Assembly (NCBI GenBank): GCA_016873165.1
Contig: VGXV01000001.1
Coordinates: 29,643 to 93,642, forward strand
From: Planctomycetota bacterium
GTDB taxonomy: Bacteria > Planctomycetota > Brocadiia > Brocadiales > Brocadiaceae
Direction of reading: 5' to 3'
Length of the DNA stretch: 64,000 nt
Shown: one piece after another, positions 27,498 to 36,848 of the stretch
Layout of the letters: the number at the start of each line of letters is the position of its first letter
How positions within the stretch are numbered: position 1 is the first letter of the stretch
Program-made: the position numbers and the translations under genes
The notes under the pieces: model-generated
Told to the model about the DNA's origin: nothing
Database searches by the model: none
The model's input: the letters and a program-made list of their open reading frames with translations, nothing else

Positions 27498-28031
27498 ATG
27501 GTAGGAGGGAAAATAAGAAACTCTCAACAAAGGATTGGAATATTTGTTGATGTTCAAAATATGTTTTATTCTGCAAAGGCGTTACATCAGTCTAAGATTG
27601 ACTATAGTAAACTTCTTATAGAAATAGTTGCAGGGAGAATTTTAGTTCGGGCAATAGCATACATCGTACAAAAACCAGACGTTGATCAATCCAGCTTTAC
27701 AGATGCGTTGTGCCGATTAGGTTATGAAATTAAAACAAAGGAATTGCGATTAAGGCCCGATGGCACTGCGAAAGGTGATTGGGATATGGGCATAGCAATT
27801 GATACCATATCGATTGCATGCAAATTAGATACGGTTGTATTAGTTACCGGGGACGGGGATTTTGTACCTCTGGTAGAATTATTGAAATATCACGGTTGCA
27901 GGGTTGAAACCGTTTCATTCAGACGCAGCACTGCTATTGAACTCATAAATGCTTCTACGAAATATACTGCTATTGAAGAATCTATGTTATTCAAAGAAAA
28001 AAAGTTTCAGAAAAATGATTCTACAAACTAA
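27498..28031 (+). CDS. NYN-domain protein, LabA/DUF88 family
   Basis: The 177-residue protein has the NYN (PIN-like) nuclease core, GIFVDVQNMFYSAK, GDWDMGIAIDTISIA and VLVTGDGDFVPLVELLKYHGC, which supplies four acidic metal-binding residues. NYN proteins are predicted RNases or tRNA/rRNA-processing enzymes. Its stop codon lies inside the start of rnc (17 bp overlap), which suggests a joint role in RNA processing. An AGAAAGGA-like RBS precedes it at some distance. Confidence 0.88.
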   Translation: MVGGKIRNSQQRIGIFVDVQNMFYSAKALHQSKIDYSKLLIEIVAGRILVRAIAYIVQKPDVDQSSFTDALCRLGYEIKTKELRLRPDGTAKGDWDMGIAIDTISIACKLDTVVLVTGDGDFVPLVELLKYHGCRVETVSFRRSTAIELINASTKYTAIEESMLFKEKKFQKNDSTN

Positions 28032-28743
28032 CCCGCATATACAGCCGGAAAAACTTATTGCGTGTCAGAACGTTATTGGCTACTCTTTTAAAAAAACAGT
28101 ATTACTCGAAAAGGCATTAACGCATACCTCGTGCAGGGTTGAAAATAATTTTTCAAACGAGCGATTAGAATTCCTGGGCGATGCGGTGCTTGGAATGATC
28201 ATTTCAGACTATCTTTACAAAACAATGCCCCATTACACCGAAGGAGAACTCACGAATGTAAAGTCCGTTGTCGTAAGTCAATCAACGCTTGCAAAAGTTG
28301 GTATGGAGGCTGGTTTAAAAGAATTTCTATCGGTAGGAAGAGGACTCAATGTCAAAGACATTTTTCCGGAATCATTACTTGCCAATGTTTTTGAGGCGTT
28401 AATTGCCGCAATTTACCTTGATAGCGGAATAGATGCCGCAGGTGAATTTACCTTAAAATTTTTAAAGAAGGAAATTGATCTCGTCTGTAAAAACCAGCAC
28501 AAGAAAAATTATAAATCAATATTGCAGCAATACAGCCAGAAAGAATATGGCATTACGCCGAATTACCGGTTATTGCAACAAATAGGGCCTGATCACGGCA
28601 AATCTTTCGAAATAGTGGTGTCAATTAAGGGTAACGAATACGGCAGGGGATGGGGAAAAAGTAAAAAAGAAGCAGAACAATCTGCAGCAAAAGAGGCATT
28701 GAAAATCCTAACACCCGATTCATTTTTCTGCATGAACACGTAA
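28015..28743 (+). CDS. rnc: ribonuclease III
   Basis: From the ATG at 28015 the protein has 242 residues. The signature NERLEFLGDAVLGMIISDYLYK carries the catalytic acidic residues, helped by ESLLANVFEALIAAIYLDSG. A double-stranded-RNA-binding domain (about 165-238; LQQYSQKEYGITPNYRLLQQ, WGKSKKEAEQSAAKEAL) ends it. It processes rRNA and structured mRNAs. The frame is open further upstream within the NYN gene, but those residues are not RNase III-like. Confidence 0.95.
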   Translation: MILQTNPHIQPEKLIACQNVIGYSFKKTVLLEKALTHTSCRVENNFSNERLEFLGDAVLGMIISDYLYKTMPHYTEGELTNVKSVVVSQSTLAKVGMEAGLKEFLSVGRGLNVKDIFPESLLANVFEALIAAIYLDSGIDAAGEFTLKFLKKEIDLVCKNQHKKNYKSILQQYSQKEYGITPNYRLLQQIGPDHGKSFEIVVSIKGNEYGRGWGKSKKEAEQSAAKEALKILTPDSFFCMNT

Positions 28744-28778
28744 TTCTTTTTGTTATAAACGATTAAAGGAGACAATTT

Positions 28779-29012
28779 ATGGTGAGACAATTGAATAAAA
28801 AGAAAATAGTTGGCATTTGTCCCGTAGGAATTAAAAAAGCAATATGTCCGAGCATTAAAAAAACAAGGCAACTACATACGCAATTAATGATTGCGCAAAG
28901 GCAGAAGAATGCCGATCCCGTACAAATTGAAAATCTCAGAAATTCCCTAAAGGCAAGAAGAACTCAGGGTATAGCGGCTGAATGCGAAACCTGTATCTAT
29001 AACACTCGTTAA
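28779..29012 (+). CDS. small basic cysteine-containing protein, unknown
   Basis: The 77-residue protein follows a strong RBS (AAAGGAGA) 36 bp after rnc. It has GICPVGIKK, AICPSIKKTRQL and a final ECETCIYN. The five cysteines in short motifs suggest a small metal-binding protein. It probably forms one unit with NYN and rnc. I do not recognise a family. Confidence 0.65.
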   Translation: MVRQLNKKKIVGICPVGIKKAICPSIKKTRQLHTQLMIAQRQKNADPVQIENLRNSLKARRTQGIAAECETCIYNTR

Positions 29013-29031
29013 TTTCCAGGCTGTTGATGCG

Positions 29032-29547
29032 TTATGCATTATTTAACATGCCGTGTTCCATATAGGGATATTCAAGAAGTTGTGACATCTCGGAAGTGAG
29101 TGATTCGATTTCCGCTTCGTTGATATTCGGGTTAAAAACAAAATATTCTTTGTTTTCTTTCGGATATTGAACAACGATACATTCTGCGCCTTCCTGTTTT
29201 TGCAGGTCTTTGAATTTAAATATCTTTTTCCTCATCAGATACAATGCTAAAACATATCGCAGATTTTTTTTGTGGGTCTCTTCGCTCCCTTCCAACCGGC
29301 AAAATATATCCAGAATCACACTGATATTAACAAGTCTTTGAACCGGTTTGTCTTGTCTGAGCACCCTTGTTTTCCAGAAAGAAAAAAGATGAGCAAGGGC
29401 GTCCTTTTTCCAGCAGACAGCGCAAAAATCTTTTCGAGAAAAGCTTTCGTTTTCATCAAAAAGGGCTGAATAATACTCCTCTTCTTCCTCGAATTTTTTT
29501 TCACAAGCGCTACATTCGGTATTTCCTTTACTTATTTTCCATTCCAT
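29032..29547 (-). CDS. zinc-ribbon-containing protein, unknown
   Basis: The 171-residue protein has two CxxC pairs near its start, ECSACEKKFEEEEEYYSAL and DFCAVCWKK, then a helical C-terminal half. It looks like a conserved planctomycete protein of unknown function. It is 5 bp from the cyclodeaminase gene and so is likely in its operon. It converges on the small plus-strand gene. Confidence 0.7.
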   Translation of the reverse strand: MEWKISKGNTECSACEKKFEEEEEYYSALFDENESFSRKDFCAVCWKKDALAHLFSFWKTRVLRQDKPVQRLVNISVILDIFCRLEGSEETHKKNLRYVLALYLMRKKIFKFKDLQKQEGAECIVVQYPKENKEYFVFNPNINEAEIESLTSEMSQLLEYPYMEHGMLNNA

Positions 29548-29552
29548 AGCCG

Positions 29553-30194
29553 TTATGGGTTTTTCCCCTTATATAATTTTTTTTGTACGACACTATAAAT
29601 ATCATCATAATACTCTTTAGCTTTTTTGTCAGCACGATGCATCTCATTTTGCACCTTTTGAACAATTTCCCGATTCTTAATATGCGAAAGATTAATATCA
29701 ACATTTACCTTTCCGCTTTTAAACGCTGCATCCGCGAGTATTGCGGCCACACACACTTCAGATATAAGGCTTGGATTGGCAATATCCGCCAGTTCATGAG
29801 TCAGCCTTAACACATAAAGAGATGCCATTGCAGTTTTTAACGGAACTATCATCGCAAATATCGTTGCCCTTCTAATGGATTCAGATCTCAGTTTTTTTTC
29901 GCTATCACTAAAGTTCGGCATTCGAAGCGCCTTATCAACTTCATTGAAAACATTAACATCTTCCTGTATCAATGATGCTAATACCTCTTTGCTCTTTTTA
30001 CATTCATTCAGCAGTTCCTTTAACCGGGCAGTGTTTTCCCCAAATCCTTCTTTTCCAGCAGTAAAATTAATTGACATCAATGCCATTGCTGAAGCCAATG
30101 CGCCAACCAAAGCGGACACACTTCCCCCTCCGGGAGCGGGAATATCTGCGGCAGAATCATTTAAATACTTTTCAACGGACTCACGCAGGTACAT
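29553..30194 (-). CDS. fchA: cyclodeaminase/cyclohydrolase family protein (methenyl-THF cyclohydrolase-like)
   Basis: The 213-residue helical protein has DIPAPGGGSVSALVGALASAMALM, the folate-binding loop of the FTCD_C family. Stand-alone members include FchA, which hydrolyses 5,10-methenyl-tetrahydrofolate in acetyl-CoA-pathway organisms, and formimino-THF cyclodeaminase. In an organism that fixes CO2 through folate-bound C1 units, FchA is the likelier role, but histidine breakdown cannot be excluded. It starts 6 bp after the L,D-transpeptidase stop. Confidence 0.83.
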   Translation of the reverse strand: MYLRESVEKYLNDSAADIPAPGGGSVSALVGALASAMALMSINFTAGKEGFGENTARLKELLNECKKSKEVLASLIQEDVNVFNEVDKALRMPNFSDSEKKLRSESIRRATIFAMIVPLKTAMASLYVLRLTHELADIANPSLISEVCVAAILADAAFKSGKVNVDINLSHIKNREIVQKVQNEMHRADKKAKEYYDDIYSVVQKKLYKGKNP

Positions 30195-30200
30195 AGAATA

Positions 30201-31154
30201 TTATTTCTGAATGACGATTTCTGTATCAGATGTGACAAAATCATACATTTCTTCAACGTCTTCATTTTTCATCCGGACACAACCATCTGAAGATGCAGTG
30301 CCAATCGTCTCCGGCAAGGTTGTGCCATGTATTCCGAATCCGACAAGATTCTCTTTTTCCTTAAAACCGATCCATCGAGTTCCCAATATATTATTCTCGT
30401 CTCCGTAAGGATAAACACCTCCCTGGGGTGAATACCATGTTGGGTTTGCCATTTTATTTTTTACTTCAAACACGCCTTCCGGCGTTTTATCATTCTTGCC
30501 GGTGCCAATGCGATATTGTTTTACATAATGATCATCCATTAACACCGTTAAGGTAAATTCATTTTTGCTCACCAAAACCTTTGTTTTGCCTTTTAAAATT
30601 TTGAGGTTTTCCCCGATATTCAACCGTGCATCAGATTTTTTGTTTATTCGCATAATAAGTTCATAATTTGTATTAAATTGCTTTGCAATCCGCGTCAATG
30701 TATCCCCTGCCTGAACGGCATACATTACTGCATCTTCTGAAGGTTTTGAAGAAAATATCAGTTCTCTGTTTAATTCATCCAGTAATTCTTTTATTTCATT
30801 CTGTTTTTCGGGAATTTTTTTATTCAGAAAAATTTCTGAAAGATAATTTCTGACCTCGTAATTCTTCCCCTCTTTTAAATATTCTTCAATTATGCCAATA
30901 TTAAGTTTATTGTTTTTCCCCTTTACATGCTCATTGCTCAGCGCCGTTTCTTTTTTGTTATTTTTCAGATCATCAGAACTTATGATTATATCTTTTTTAA
31001 ACAATATAATATCATCTTTTCCTGCTAACAAAACGGGTGCATCATACTCCCATTCAGCATAAATACAAGTGTTGCCATACGAAAATAATCCACTATGTAA
31101 AGGAATTAATAAAAAGGAAAACAATACTGTTTTGTTCAAAGCAATTTTTTTCAT
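30201..31154 (-). CDS. LysM-L,D-transpeptidase (YkuD)
   Basis: I choose the ATG at 31154 because it gives a clean signal peptide (MKKIALNKTVLFSFLLIPLH); the frame is open to 31214. A LysM domain (YAVQAGDTLTRIAKQFNTNYE) is followed by a YkuD domain with HGTTLPETIGTASSDGCVRM, which contains the catalytic His and Cys. Such enzymes form 3-3 crosslinks in peptidoglycan or attach lipoproteins. Its presence implies a peptidoglycan layer in this organism. Confidence 0.9.
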   Translation of the reverse strand: MKKIALNKTVLFSFLLIPLHSGLFSYGNTCIYAEWEYDAPVLLAGKDDIILFKKDIIISSDDLKNNKKETALSNEHVKGKNNKLNIGIIEEYLKEGKNYEVRNYLSEIFLNKKIPEKQNEIKELLDELNRELIFSSKPSEDAVMYAVQAGDTLTRIAKQFNTNYELIMRINKKSDARLNIGENLKILKGKTKVLVSKNEFTLTVLMDDHYVKQYRIGTGKNDKTPEGVFEVKNKMANPTWYSPQGGVYPYGDENNILGTRWIGFKEKENLVGFGIHGTTLPETIGTASSDGCVRMKNEDVEEMYDFVTSDTEIVIQK

Positions 31155-31238
31155 AAATGACGGATTAATAACCCTCCTCCCTTGTAATATCATCAAACCG
31201 GTTGAAAAAAACACTTAAAAATATTGTAACTTTCACTT

Positions 31239-31919
31239 TCATCTCAATCTATTGATAACAATAGATACTCTGTCGTTGTATCTGTCACCGCCGGGACTTT
31301 TCACAAAAGAACTATTATTGCCGTGTCCCACAGTTATTAATCTTTTATGTGAAATATTCCCCTGTTCATGCAAATACTCGGCAACGGTTTTTGCCCTTAA
31401 TACGGACAATTTCCAGCTTGAATCGTATTTTTTAGAAGATTGGAAATCGGTTCTTGTATGTCCCTCTATTGTCAGCAAAACCGGTCTGTCTATAACCAAA
31501 TCAACCAGATTATTTAATGAATTCATTCCCTCCAGCGATAACGTGGCGTCATTCTCTTCAAAATATATTACTACCGCGGCAGGGATATAATCTGCCTCAT
31601 CTTCCATTTTATCTATTTCTTTATCCCCTGTTTTTGCCGGAACATTATCGGTATCTTCATCAGAGATATACTTTAGATCATGTATTCTTTTGCTCTCTTC
31701 AATACTGTTGCCTGAAAATAGTCCACCCATACCCAATGTTGCCACATTTTCATTATATGCCTTCTGAAACGATTCCATTAATTTCTTGTTTTTTTCTTCA
31801 GTAAAGGTATTCAGTATAATAAAAAAAGCCAACAGCAATGTCGCCAATGCCCCATAACTAAGCAAAAACATGTCCGGCGGCTTTACAGGGGGAAAAGATT
31901 TTCTTCTTTTGGAAGACAT
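31239..31919 (-). CDS. MotB paralog without the ion-binding aspartate
   Basis: The 226-residue protein has one N-terminal membrane helix and a C-terminal OmpA/MotB peptidoglycan-binding domain (VLLTIEGHTRTDF, LSVLRAKTVAEYLHEQG, VGHGNNSS). The helix reads FLLSYGALATLLLAFFIIL; true MotB has Asp (YGD or YAD) where Ala stands here. Without that Asp it cannot carry ions, so it is probably a structural partner of the stator or a separate envelope protein. It follows motB by 32 bp. Confidence 0.85.
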   Translation of the reverse strand: MSSKRRKSFPPVKPPDMFLLSYGALATLLLAFFIILNTFTEEKNKKLMESFQKAYNENVATLGMGGLFSGNSIEESKRIHDLKYISDEDTDNVPAKTGDKEIDKMEDEADYIPAAVVIYFEENDATLSLEGMNSLNNLVDLVIDRPVLLTIEGHTRTDFQSSKKYDSSWKLSVLRAKTVAEYLHEQGNISHKRLITVGHGNNSSFVKSPGGDRYNDRVSIVINRLR

Positions 31920-31951
31920 TTAAGCATATTCTCCGTAAATTTTTAAAAATA

Positions 31952-32674
31952 TTACAGCGTTCTTTTTAATACAATAATTGCAATTTTATCTGCATCTTTC
32001 GTTTCGATCATACGCCTGCCTGATATTGCAATTCTTGAAGGATTGATATCTTCAAAGGACAATAAATAATTACAAATGCTCTCTGCCCTATCAATGAGCA
32101 AATCTCTTTGTGCTATAATCCTTTGCCATTCTACGCCGTCAACATTCGTATCTACAATAATCTTTCCACGCACCTTTCCCATAGCATAGCACAGTTTTTT
32201 AAAAATATTATCTCCTTCCCATGTCAAAACAGACTCGCCCCTCTCAAAACAAATATCCATTGGTATTTTCATCACATAACCTATTTTAATTTCTTCAATA
32301 TCAATATATTTTTTTAATTCTTTTTTGGTAATAAAGTCATTTAAATAATGGTACCATTCCGCATCATTATCAAATTTTTCCGTTTCAATCTGTTCCTGCA
32401 TCTTTATCGGAGGAATTTGCATTTCATTAATATTGATATTTGGTTTGATATCAGCATCAAATGGTTTCTTCGTGCCTTCTAATACCTGTTCTCCACCTCT
32501 CCCTTTACCCGCACTTTCCCTGATTTTTTTTGCAGCATCCTTATGTTTGTCAACATTAATAGTAGAAAGGCTTATTAACATTACAAAAAACGTGACCAAT
32601 AGTGTCACCATGTCGCCGTATGTTAGTAACCATGCAGGACATTCATATCCCTTTGGTGGTGCTTCATCAGCCAT
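31952..32674 (-). CDS. motB: flagellar motor stator protein MotB
   Basis: The 240-residue protein has the N-terminal helix CPAWLLTYGDMVTLLVTFFVMLISL with the ion-carrying Asp, a linker, and an OmpA-like domain (IIVDTNVDGVEWQ, LSFEDINPSRIAISG). MotB anchors the stator to peptidoglycan and forms the ion channel with MotA. It begins on the last base of the motA stop (TAATG), so the two are coupled. Confidence 0.9.
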   Translation of the reverse strand: MADEAPPKGYECPAWLLTYGDMVTLLVTFFVMLISLSTINVDKHKDAAKKIRESAGKGRGGEQVLEGTKKPFDADIKPNININEMQIPPIKMQEQIETEKFDNDAEWYHYLNDFITKKELKKYIDIEEIKIGYVMKIPMDICFERGESVLTWEGDNIFKKLCYAMGKVRGKIIVDTNVDGVEWQRIIAQRDLLIDRAESICNYLLSFEDINPSRIAISGRRMIETKDADKIAIIVLKRTL

Positions 32675-33477
32675 TATTTCTCTTCCTTTGCTTTTTCTGT
32701 CTTTTCTTCAGATACTTTACTTGCATCCTTCGGTTGTAAAAATGCCTTTAATTTATCCTCTGTAATCATAGGGGCATCGCCTTTTTGTATTGAAATAACC
32801 CCCTGCATTATGACTTCTTTCGCTAAAATTTCTTTGCCGCTTAATGTTTCCAGCCTGCCTCCAATGGGTATAAAAATAAGGTTTGATAAAACACACCCAT
32901 ATAATGTGGTAATAAGCGCAACCGCCATACCTCCTCCAATTTTTGAAGGATCATCGAGATTTTTTAACATTTGAACAAGTCCTAATAACGTTCCGATCAT
33001 GCCAAACGCAGGCGCCACCATTCCTGCAAAATCAAGGATCCCTTTGCCCATTGCATGCCTTTGTTTGATTTTATCAATTTCCGTTCCGAGAATATCCCCT
33101 AATGCATCAGAGTCTGATCCATCTACCAGCAATCGCACTGCCTTCACCAGAAACGGATCATTTATTTTCTCAACCTCTTTTTCCAATCCCAAAAGACCTT
33201 CACGGCGGCTCACTTTGCAAAATTCGACCAGCCGCTTGATTTCTTCTTCAACCGGTCCAAATTTAACAAACACTGCTTTTTTCGCCACGGCAATAGCGCT
33301 AATTACCATCGGTATCGGATATCGTACGAGAAGTGCGGCTACCGTTCCCCCCACAACAATCATCATGGAAGGAATATCTATGTAGGCAATCACGTCCTGC
33401 ACACCGCCACCCATTATAATGGACACCAACATCAACACAGCACCAATTATAATTCCTATCAGTGCACCCGGATCCAT
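32674..33477 (-). CDS. motA: flagellar motor stator protein MotA
   Basis: The 267-residue protein has four membrane helices, a cytoplasmic domain with FCKVSRREGLLGLEKEVEKI, and the conserved APAFGMIGTLLGLVQMLKNL and GGGMAVALITTLYGCVLSNLIFIPI helices 3 and 4. It resembles the PomA/MotP type, so sodium use is possible. No other flagellar gene is present in the window. The promoter should lie upstream of 33477. Confidence 0.93.
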   Translation of the reverse strand: MDPGALIGIIIGAVLMLVSIIMGGGVQDVIAYIDIPSMMIVVGGTVAALLVRYPIPMVISAIAVAKKAVFVKFGPVEEEIKRLVEFCKVSRREGLLGLEKEVEKINDPFLVKAVRLLVDGSDSDALGDILGTEIDKIKQRHAMGKGILDFAGMVAPAFGMIGTLLGLVQMLKNLDDPSKIGGGMAVALITTLYGCVLSNLIFIPIGGRLETLSGKEILAKEVIMQGVISIQKGDAPMITEDKLKAFLQPKDASKVSEEKTEKAKEEK

Positions 33478-33712
33478 AATTCACATTCTCCCCAAAAAAA
33501 ATTTTACAAACGAATTTTATTAAGCGATTTATTTTCGAATTCCAATGTTACAATCTATTTAAAATTTACGCAAGTTCTTTTTATGCAGATGTTTGTATGG
33601 GATAACATCGTATTTATCGAAAATAATATGGCAGTATTTAATCACTATTGGATATTATATATGCTAATGTAGTAATTATATACGCATACATTTTACAAAA
33701 AAAGGGGTTTTT

Positions 33713-34027
33713 ATGGAGAAAAAGAAGGTTGTATTTACTCTATCATTGGGAAATCAGGATAATATTCCCTTACCGATAAAAAATAAATTATTAAGAAAAT
33801 TTGATGAATGTGACAAAAAGCCGGTTGACATCGGCTGGAATTTCGGAATGACGAATGCGGTAGACCTGAGAACAACAAAATACATTACAAAAATAACATA
33901 CCAAATAGAGGGAAAAGATGAAAAAGACAGGGAAACAGAAGCAAAGAAAATTTACGAAATGCTCGAAAAAGTATTGATCGCCCACGATCAGAATTTAAAG
34001 ATTCAAAATTATAAAATACTTGATTAA
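33713..34027 (+). CDS. conserved-looking small protein, unknown
   Basis: A 104-residue, charged, cytosolic protein opens MEKKKVVFTLSLGNQDNIPL and has ITKITYQIEGKDEKDRETEA. AAGGGG precedes the ATG by about 6 bases. No family is recognised; an alpha/beta fold is plausible. It stands alone, divergent from motA and convergent with the TRASH-like gene, with a hairpin between them. Confidence 0.55.
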   Translation: MEKKKVVFTLSLGNQDNIPLPIKNKLLRKFDECDKKPVDIGWNFGMTNAVDLRTTKYITKITYQIEGKDEKDRETEAKKIYEMLEKVLIAHDQNLKIQNYKILD

Positions 34028-34063
34028 ACAGGTGGCGCCGTTAAATCCATACATAAACACAAA

Positions 34064-34092
34064 GGCGCTCATTTCACTATGAAATGAGCGCC
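34064..34092. terminator. perfect hairpin between convergent genes
   Basis: GGCGCTCATTTCA and its exact complement form a 13-bp stem with a 3-base loop. It stands between two converging genes and lacks a strong T-run on either strand. A two-way terminator or mRNA-end stabiliser is likely. Confidence 0.6.
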
Positions 34093-34135
34093 CTGATTGA
34101 GAACTATGTTTCGCATCTAAAAAACAATGCAATGA

Positions 34136-34444
34136 TCACTGATGTTTGGCCTCTTTCCTTTTTTCACATTTTTCGTCGTTACAGTATTTGCAGGGATCTT
34201 TTTTAAATTCCGCCGCACATCCTTCACAACAAAGAGTAACTGATTTTTCTTCGCATTTTACGGTAACTGCTTTTCCCGGTTCGTTTGTTTTGCCGCACAC
34301 TGCGCACTTTGCGTTAGCGATATCAGCGGCAGTAGCCTGTTTTGATCCACAGCAACTTGATGCAAATGTCGTATTTAATGTGCTACAGGCAACTACAGTA
34401 AATACCACAGCAAAAACACTAATAAGAAATCCAATACGTTTCAC
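34136..34444 (-). CDS. exported TRASH/YHS-like metal-binding protein
   Basis: The 102-residue protein has a signal peptide with a possible lipobox (TVVACS), then ASSCCGSK, KCAVCGKTNEPGK and VTLCCEGCAAEFKKDPCKYC. The C-x2-C...C-C-x2-C pattern with Phe and Lys resembles the TRASH/YHS metal-binding fold linked to heavy-metal sensing or transfer. It is periplasmic or outer-membrane anchored. It stands alone. Confidence 0.72.
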   Translation of the reverse strand: MKRIGFLISVFAVVFTVVACSTLNTTFASSCCGSKQATAADIANAKCAVCGKTNEPGKAVTVKCEEKSVTLCCEGCAAEFKKDPCKYCNDEKCEKRKEAKHQ

Positions 34445-34575
34445 TTATTTGCTCCTTTCTTAAAAATAACAGGTAATAGTTACAATCAACGATTAGTAAT
34501 ATAAACAACAAAATTTCTTATATAGTTTCAACTTTTTTTACTACGAATTGGTTTTATATTGTTATAAAAAAACAG

Positions 34576-35331
34576 TCAAACCATGAAATGGCTGAGGAAT
34601 TCTTTTGTGCGACTGTATTTCGGATTATAAAAAATCATTTCGGGGCTTCCTGACTCGACAATCTTCCCTTTTTCCATAAAAACCACCTGCCGGGAAATGT
34701 TTTTGGCAAACCGCATCTCGTGCGTCGCGATGATCGTCGTCATTCCTTCCGATACCAACTCCCGTATAACACTAAGAACGTCATCTATCATTTCCGGGTC
34801 TAACGATGACGTCGGCTCATCAAAAAGCATGGCTTCCGGTTTCATTGCCAAAGCACGCGCAATTGCAACACGCTGCTGTTCTCCGCCCGATAACTGCCCG
34901 GGGTAGCTCATTGCCTTTTTTTCAAGGCGAACCTTCCGGAGCATGCTTATTGCCCTTGATTCGGCTTCATAATGACCGATTCCCATGACATGAACAGGCG
35001 CAACCATTAGATTATGCAATACGTTCATATGCGGAAAAAGGTTGAACTGTTGGAAAACCATGCCGATTTTTCCCCGTATATCTTTTATTGCAAGGTTGTT
35101 CTTTTCCTGATTATAACCGTGTTCATGCACACCGCATATCAAATGGCCATCCACAGAAATGTATCCCTTTTGAAAAGATTCAAGCCCGTTTACACACCGC
35201 AAAATAGTGCTTTTCCCGCTTCCCGAAGGGCCGATTACCGAAACGACATCCCCTTTTGCAACTTCAAGATGAAAGTCTTTAACAAGGGGTTCATGATCAT
35301 ATTGTTTCGTCAGACTATAAATTTTAATCAT
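34576..35331 (-). CDS. glnQ: polar amino-acid ABC transporter ATPase
   Basis: The 251-residue ATPase has Walker A SVIGPSGSGKSTILRCVNGLE, Q-loop FQQFNLFPHM, signature LSGGEQQRVAIARALAM and Walker B EAMLFDEPTSSLDPE. It belongs to the GlnQ/HisP polar amino-acid group. It begins at the last base of the upstream fused binding protein/permease gene, so the two form one importer. Confidence 0.92.
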   Translation of the reverse strand: MIKIYSLTKQYDHEPLVKDFHLEVAKGDVVSVIGPSGSGKSTILRCVNGLESFQKGYISVDGHLICGVHEHGYNQEKNNLAIKDIRGKIGMVFQQFNLFPHMNVLHNLMVAPVHVMGIGHYEAESRAISMLRKVRLEKKAMSYPGQLSGGEQQRVAIARALAMKPEAMLFDEPTSSLDPEMIDDVLSVIRELVSEGMTTIIATHEMRFAKNISRQVVFMEKGKIVESGSPEMIFYNPKYSRTKEFLSHFMV

Positions 35332-36848
35332 TATACCTTCAACCTTTTTTCCAGTCTTCTTGAATACAGAGAAAGCGGATAGCTCATGCCAAAATACAGC
35401 AATGCAGTAATGATTCCCAACTGAAAAAATTTCATTGAAGACGACGCAAGGATACCGTAAATCTTTGTAAGTTCTACCAAAGCGATTACCGACACAAGAG
35501 AAGAATCTTTAAATAACGATATAAAATCGTTTGTTATAGGCGGCAATGTGATTCGCAATGCCTGAGGTAAAATGACTTTTTTCAACGTAAGCCGCCTTGA
35601 CATTCCCAGGGAGAAAGCCGCCTCTGTTTGTCCCTTCGGAATCGCCTGTATTCCCGCGCGATAAATTTCTGCCTCATACGCTGCATAATTCATCCCCAAA
35701 CCCAGTATTGCCGCAGTAAATGCCGTCAGTGTAATGCCAATGTTCGGAAGTCCGTAATATAAAATATAAAGTTGTATCAACAGCGGCGTGCCCCGGTAAA
35801 CCTCGACATATGCGGTAGAGATTTTTTTTATCCATTTATTGCCGTACAATCGCATAATTGCCAGTACGATTCCTAAAGAAACAGCCACCATCATGGATAA
35901 AACGGAAATTCCTATCGTAACGCACGCCCCTTTTAATAACGTTGGCAAAAACGTAGTTACTACCAAAGGAATACGTTCTTCAGGAGACGGAGGATGTTCG
36001 GCGTACTTTTGCAATAACCCTTCATGCAAATAAAGCTTTTCCTGAGCCACGTTCCAAATACCCCACTTCTGACATATTTTTTTAATTTCCCCTGAACGTA
36101 AAAGTTTTTCAATAATGCGGTTTAATTCCCCGGCAAACAGTGAATCTTCTTTTCGCACGGCAATGCCATAATATCCTTCCCCTACCGGCTCCCCCACTAA
36201 CCTTAACTGCGGATTTGGTTTCGCATAATACGCTGCAATAGGCAGGTCTACAAAAACGGCATCTAACCGGTTGTCCAATAAATCCTTGAACGGCTCTACC
36301 TGGCCGCTGTATATCTTTATGCTCACATCACCCATTTCCTCTAACATTTGCTTTGCAACGGTATTGTACAGTGTTCCGACCCGCTTACCGTGAAGATCTT
36401 CAAATGTATTGATTTTGAAATCAGAAGCACGGACAACAATTTGTTCGCTGTATACAAAATAGGGACGGGTAAACAGCACAGAATGCTGCCTTTCCGGTGT
36501 AATTTCGATGCCATTCAATGCCATATCGAAATCTCCCCGTTGTAATGAAAGGAGGATGCTATCCCACTCATTTTGAAAATAATGCACCGCTACCCCAAGC
36601 TCTTTTGCGATGGCCTCTGCGATTTCCAGTTCAAACCCGATAAGTTTTTTCGGATGTTTTTGATCGGAAAATACATACGGAGCCCCCCCCTGCGCATCAA
36701 AACCCCATGTTAACACCCCGGTTGTTTTTATTTTCTCCAGTGTGTCCTGATTTCCAAATGCGCTGTTTTTTGTAAGAAATGAAGCTAAAAAAAGGAATAT
36801 GACTATTAAATATTTCATATTAATTCTCGTAATGGCATTACTATTCAT
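35331..36848 (-). CDS. fused amino-acid binding protein and permease (GlnH-GlnP type)
   Basis: Residues 1-25 are a signal peptide. Residues about 33-265 form an SBP_bac_3 binding domain (YVFSDQKHPKKLIGFELEIAEAIAKELG, LQRGDFDMALNGIEITPERQ). Residues about 295-500 form the permease (EVYRGTPLLIQLYILYYGLPNIGI, EIYRAGIQAIPKGQTEAAFSLGMS, with the EAA loop). A binding protein tethered to its permease is known for some glutamine/polar amino-acid importers. The specific ligand is not evident. Confidence 0.92.
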   Translation of the reverse strand: MNSNAITRINMKYLIVIFLFLASFLTKNSAFGNQDTLEKIKTTGVLTWGFDAQGGAPYVFSDQKHPKKLIGFELEIAEAIAKELGVAVHYFQNEWDSILLSLQRGDFDMALNGIEITPERQHSVLFTRPYFVYSEQIVVRASDFKINTFEDLHGKRVGTLYNTVAKQMLEEMGDVSIKIYSGQVEPFKDLLDNRLDAVFVDLPIAAYYAKPNPQLRLVGEPVGEGYYGIAVRKEDSLFAGELNRIIEKLLRSGEIKKICQKWGIWNVAQEKLYLHEGLLQKYAEHPPSPEERIPLVVTTFLPTLLKGACVTIGISVLSMMVAVSLGIVLAIMRLYGNKWIKKISTAYVEVYRGTPLLIQLYILYYGLPNIGITLTAFTAAILGLGMNYAAYEAEIYRAGIQAIPKGQTEAAFSLGMSRRLTLKKVILPQALRITLPPITNDFISLFKDSSLVSVIALVELTKIYGILASSSMKFFQLGIITALLYFGMSYPLSLYSRRLEKRLKV

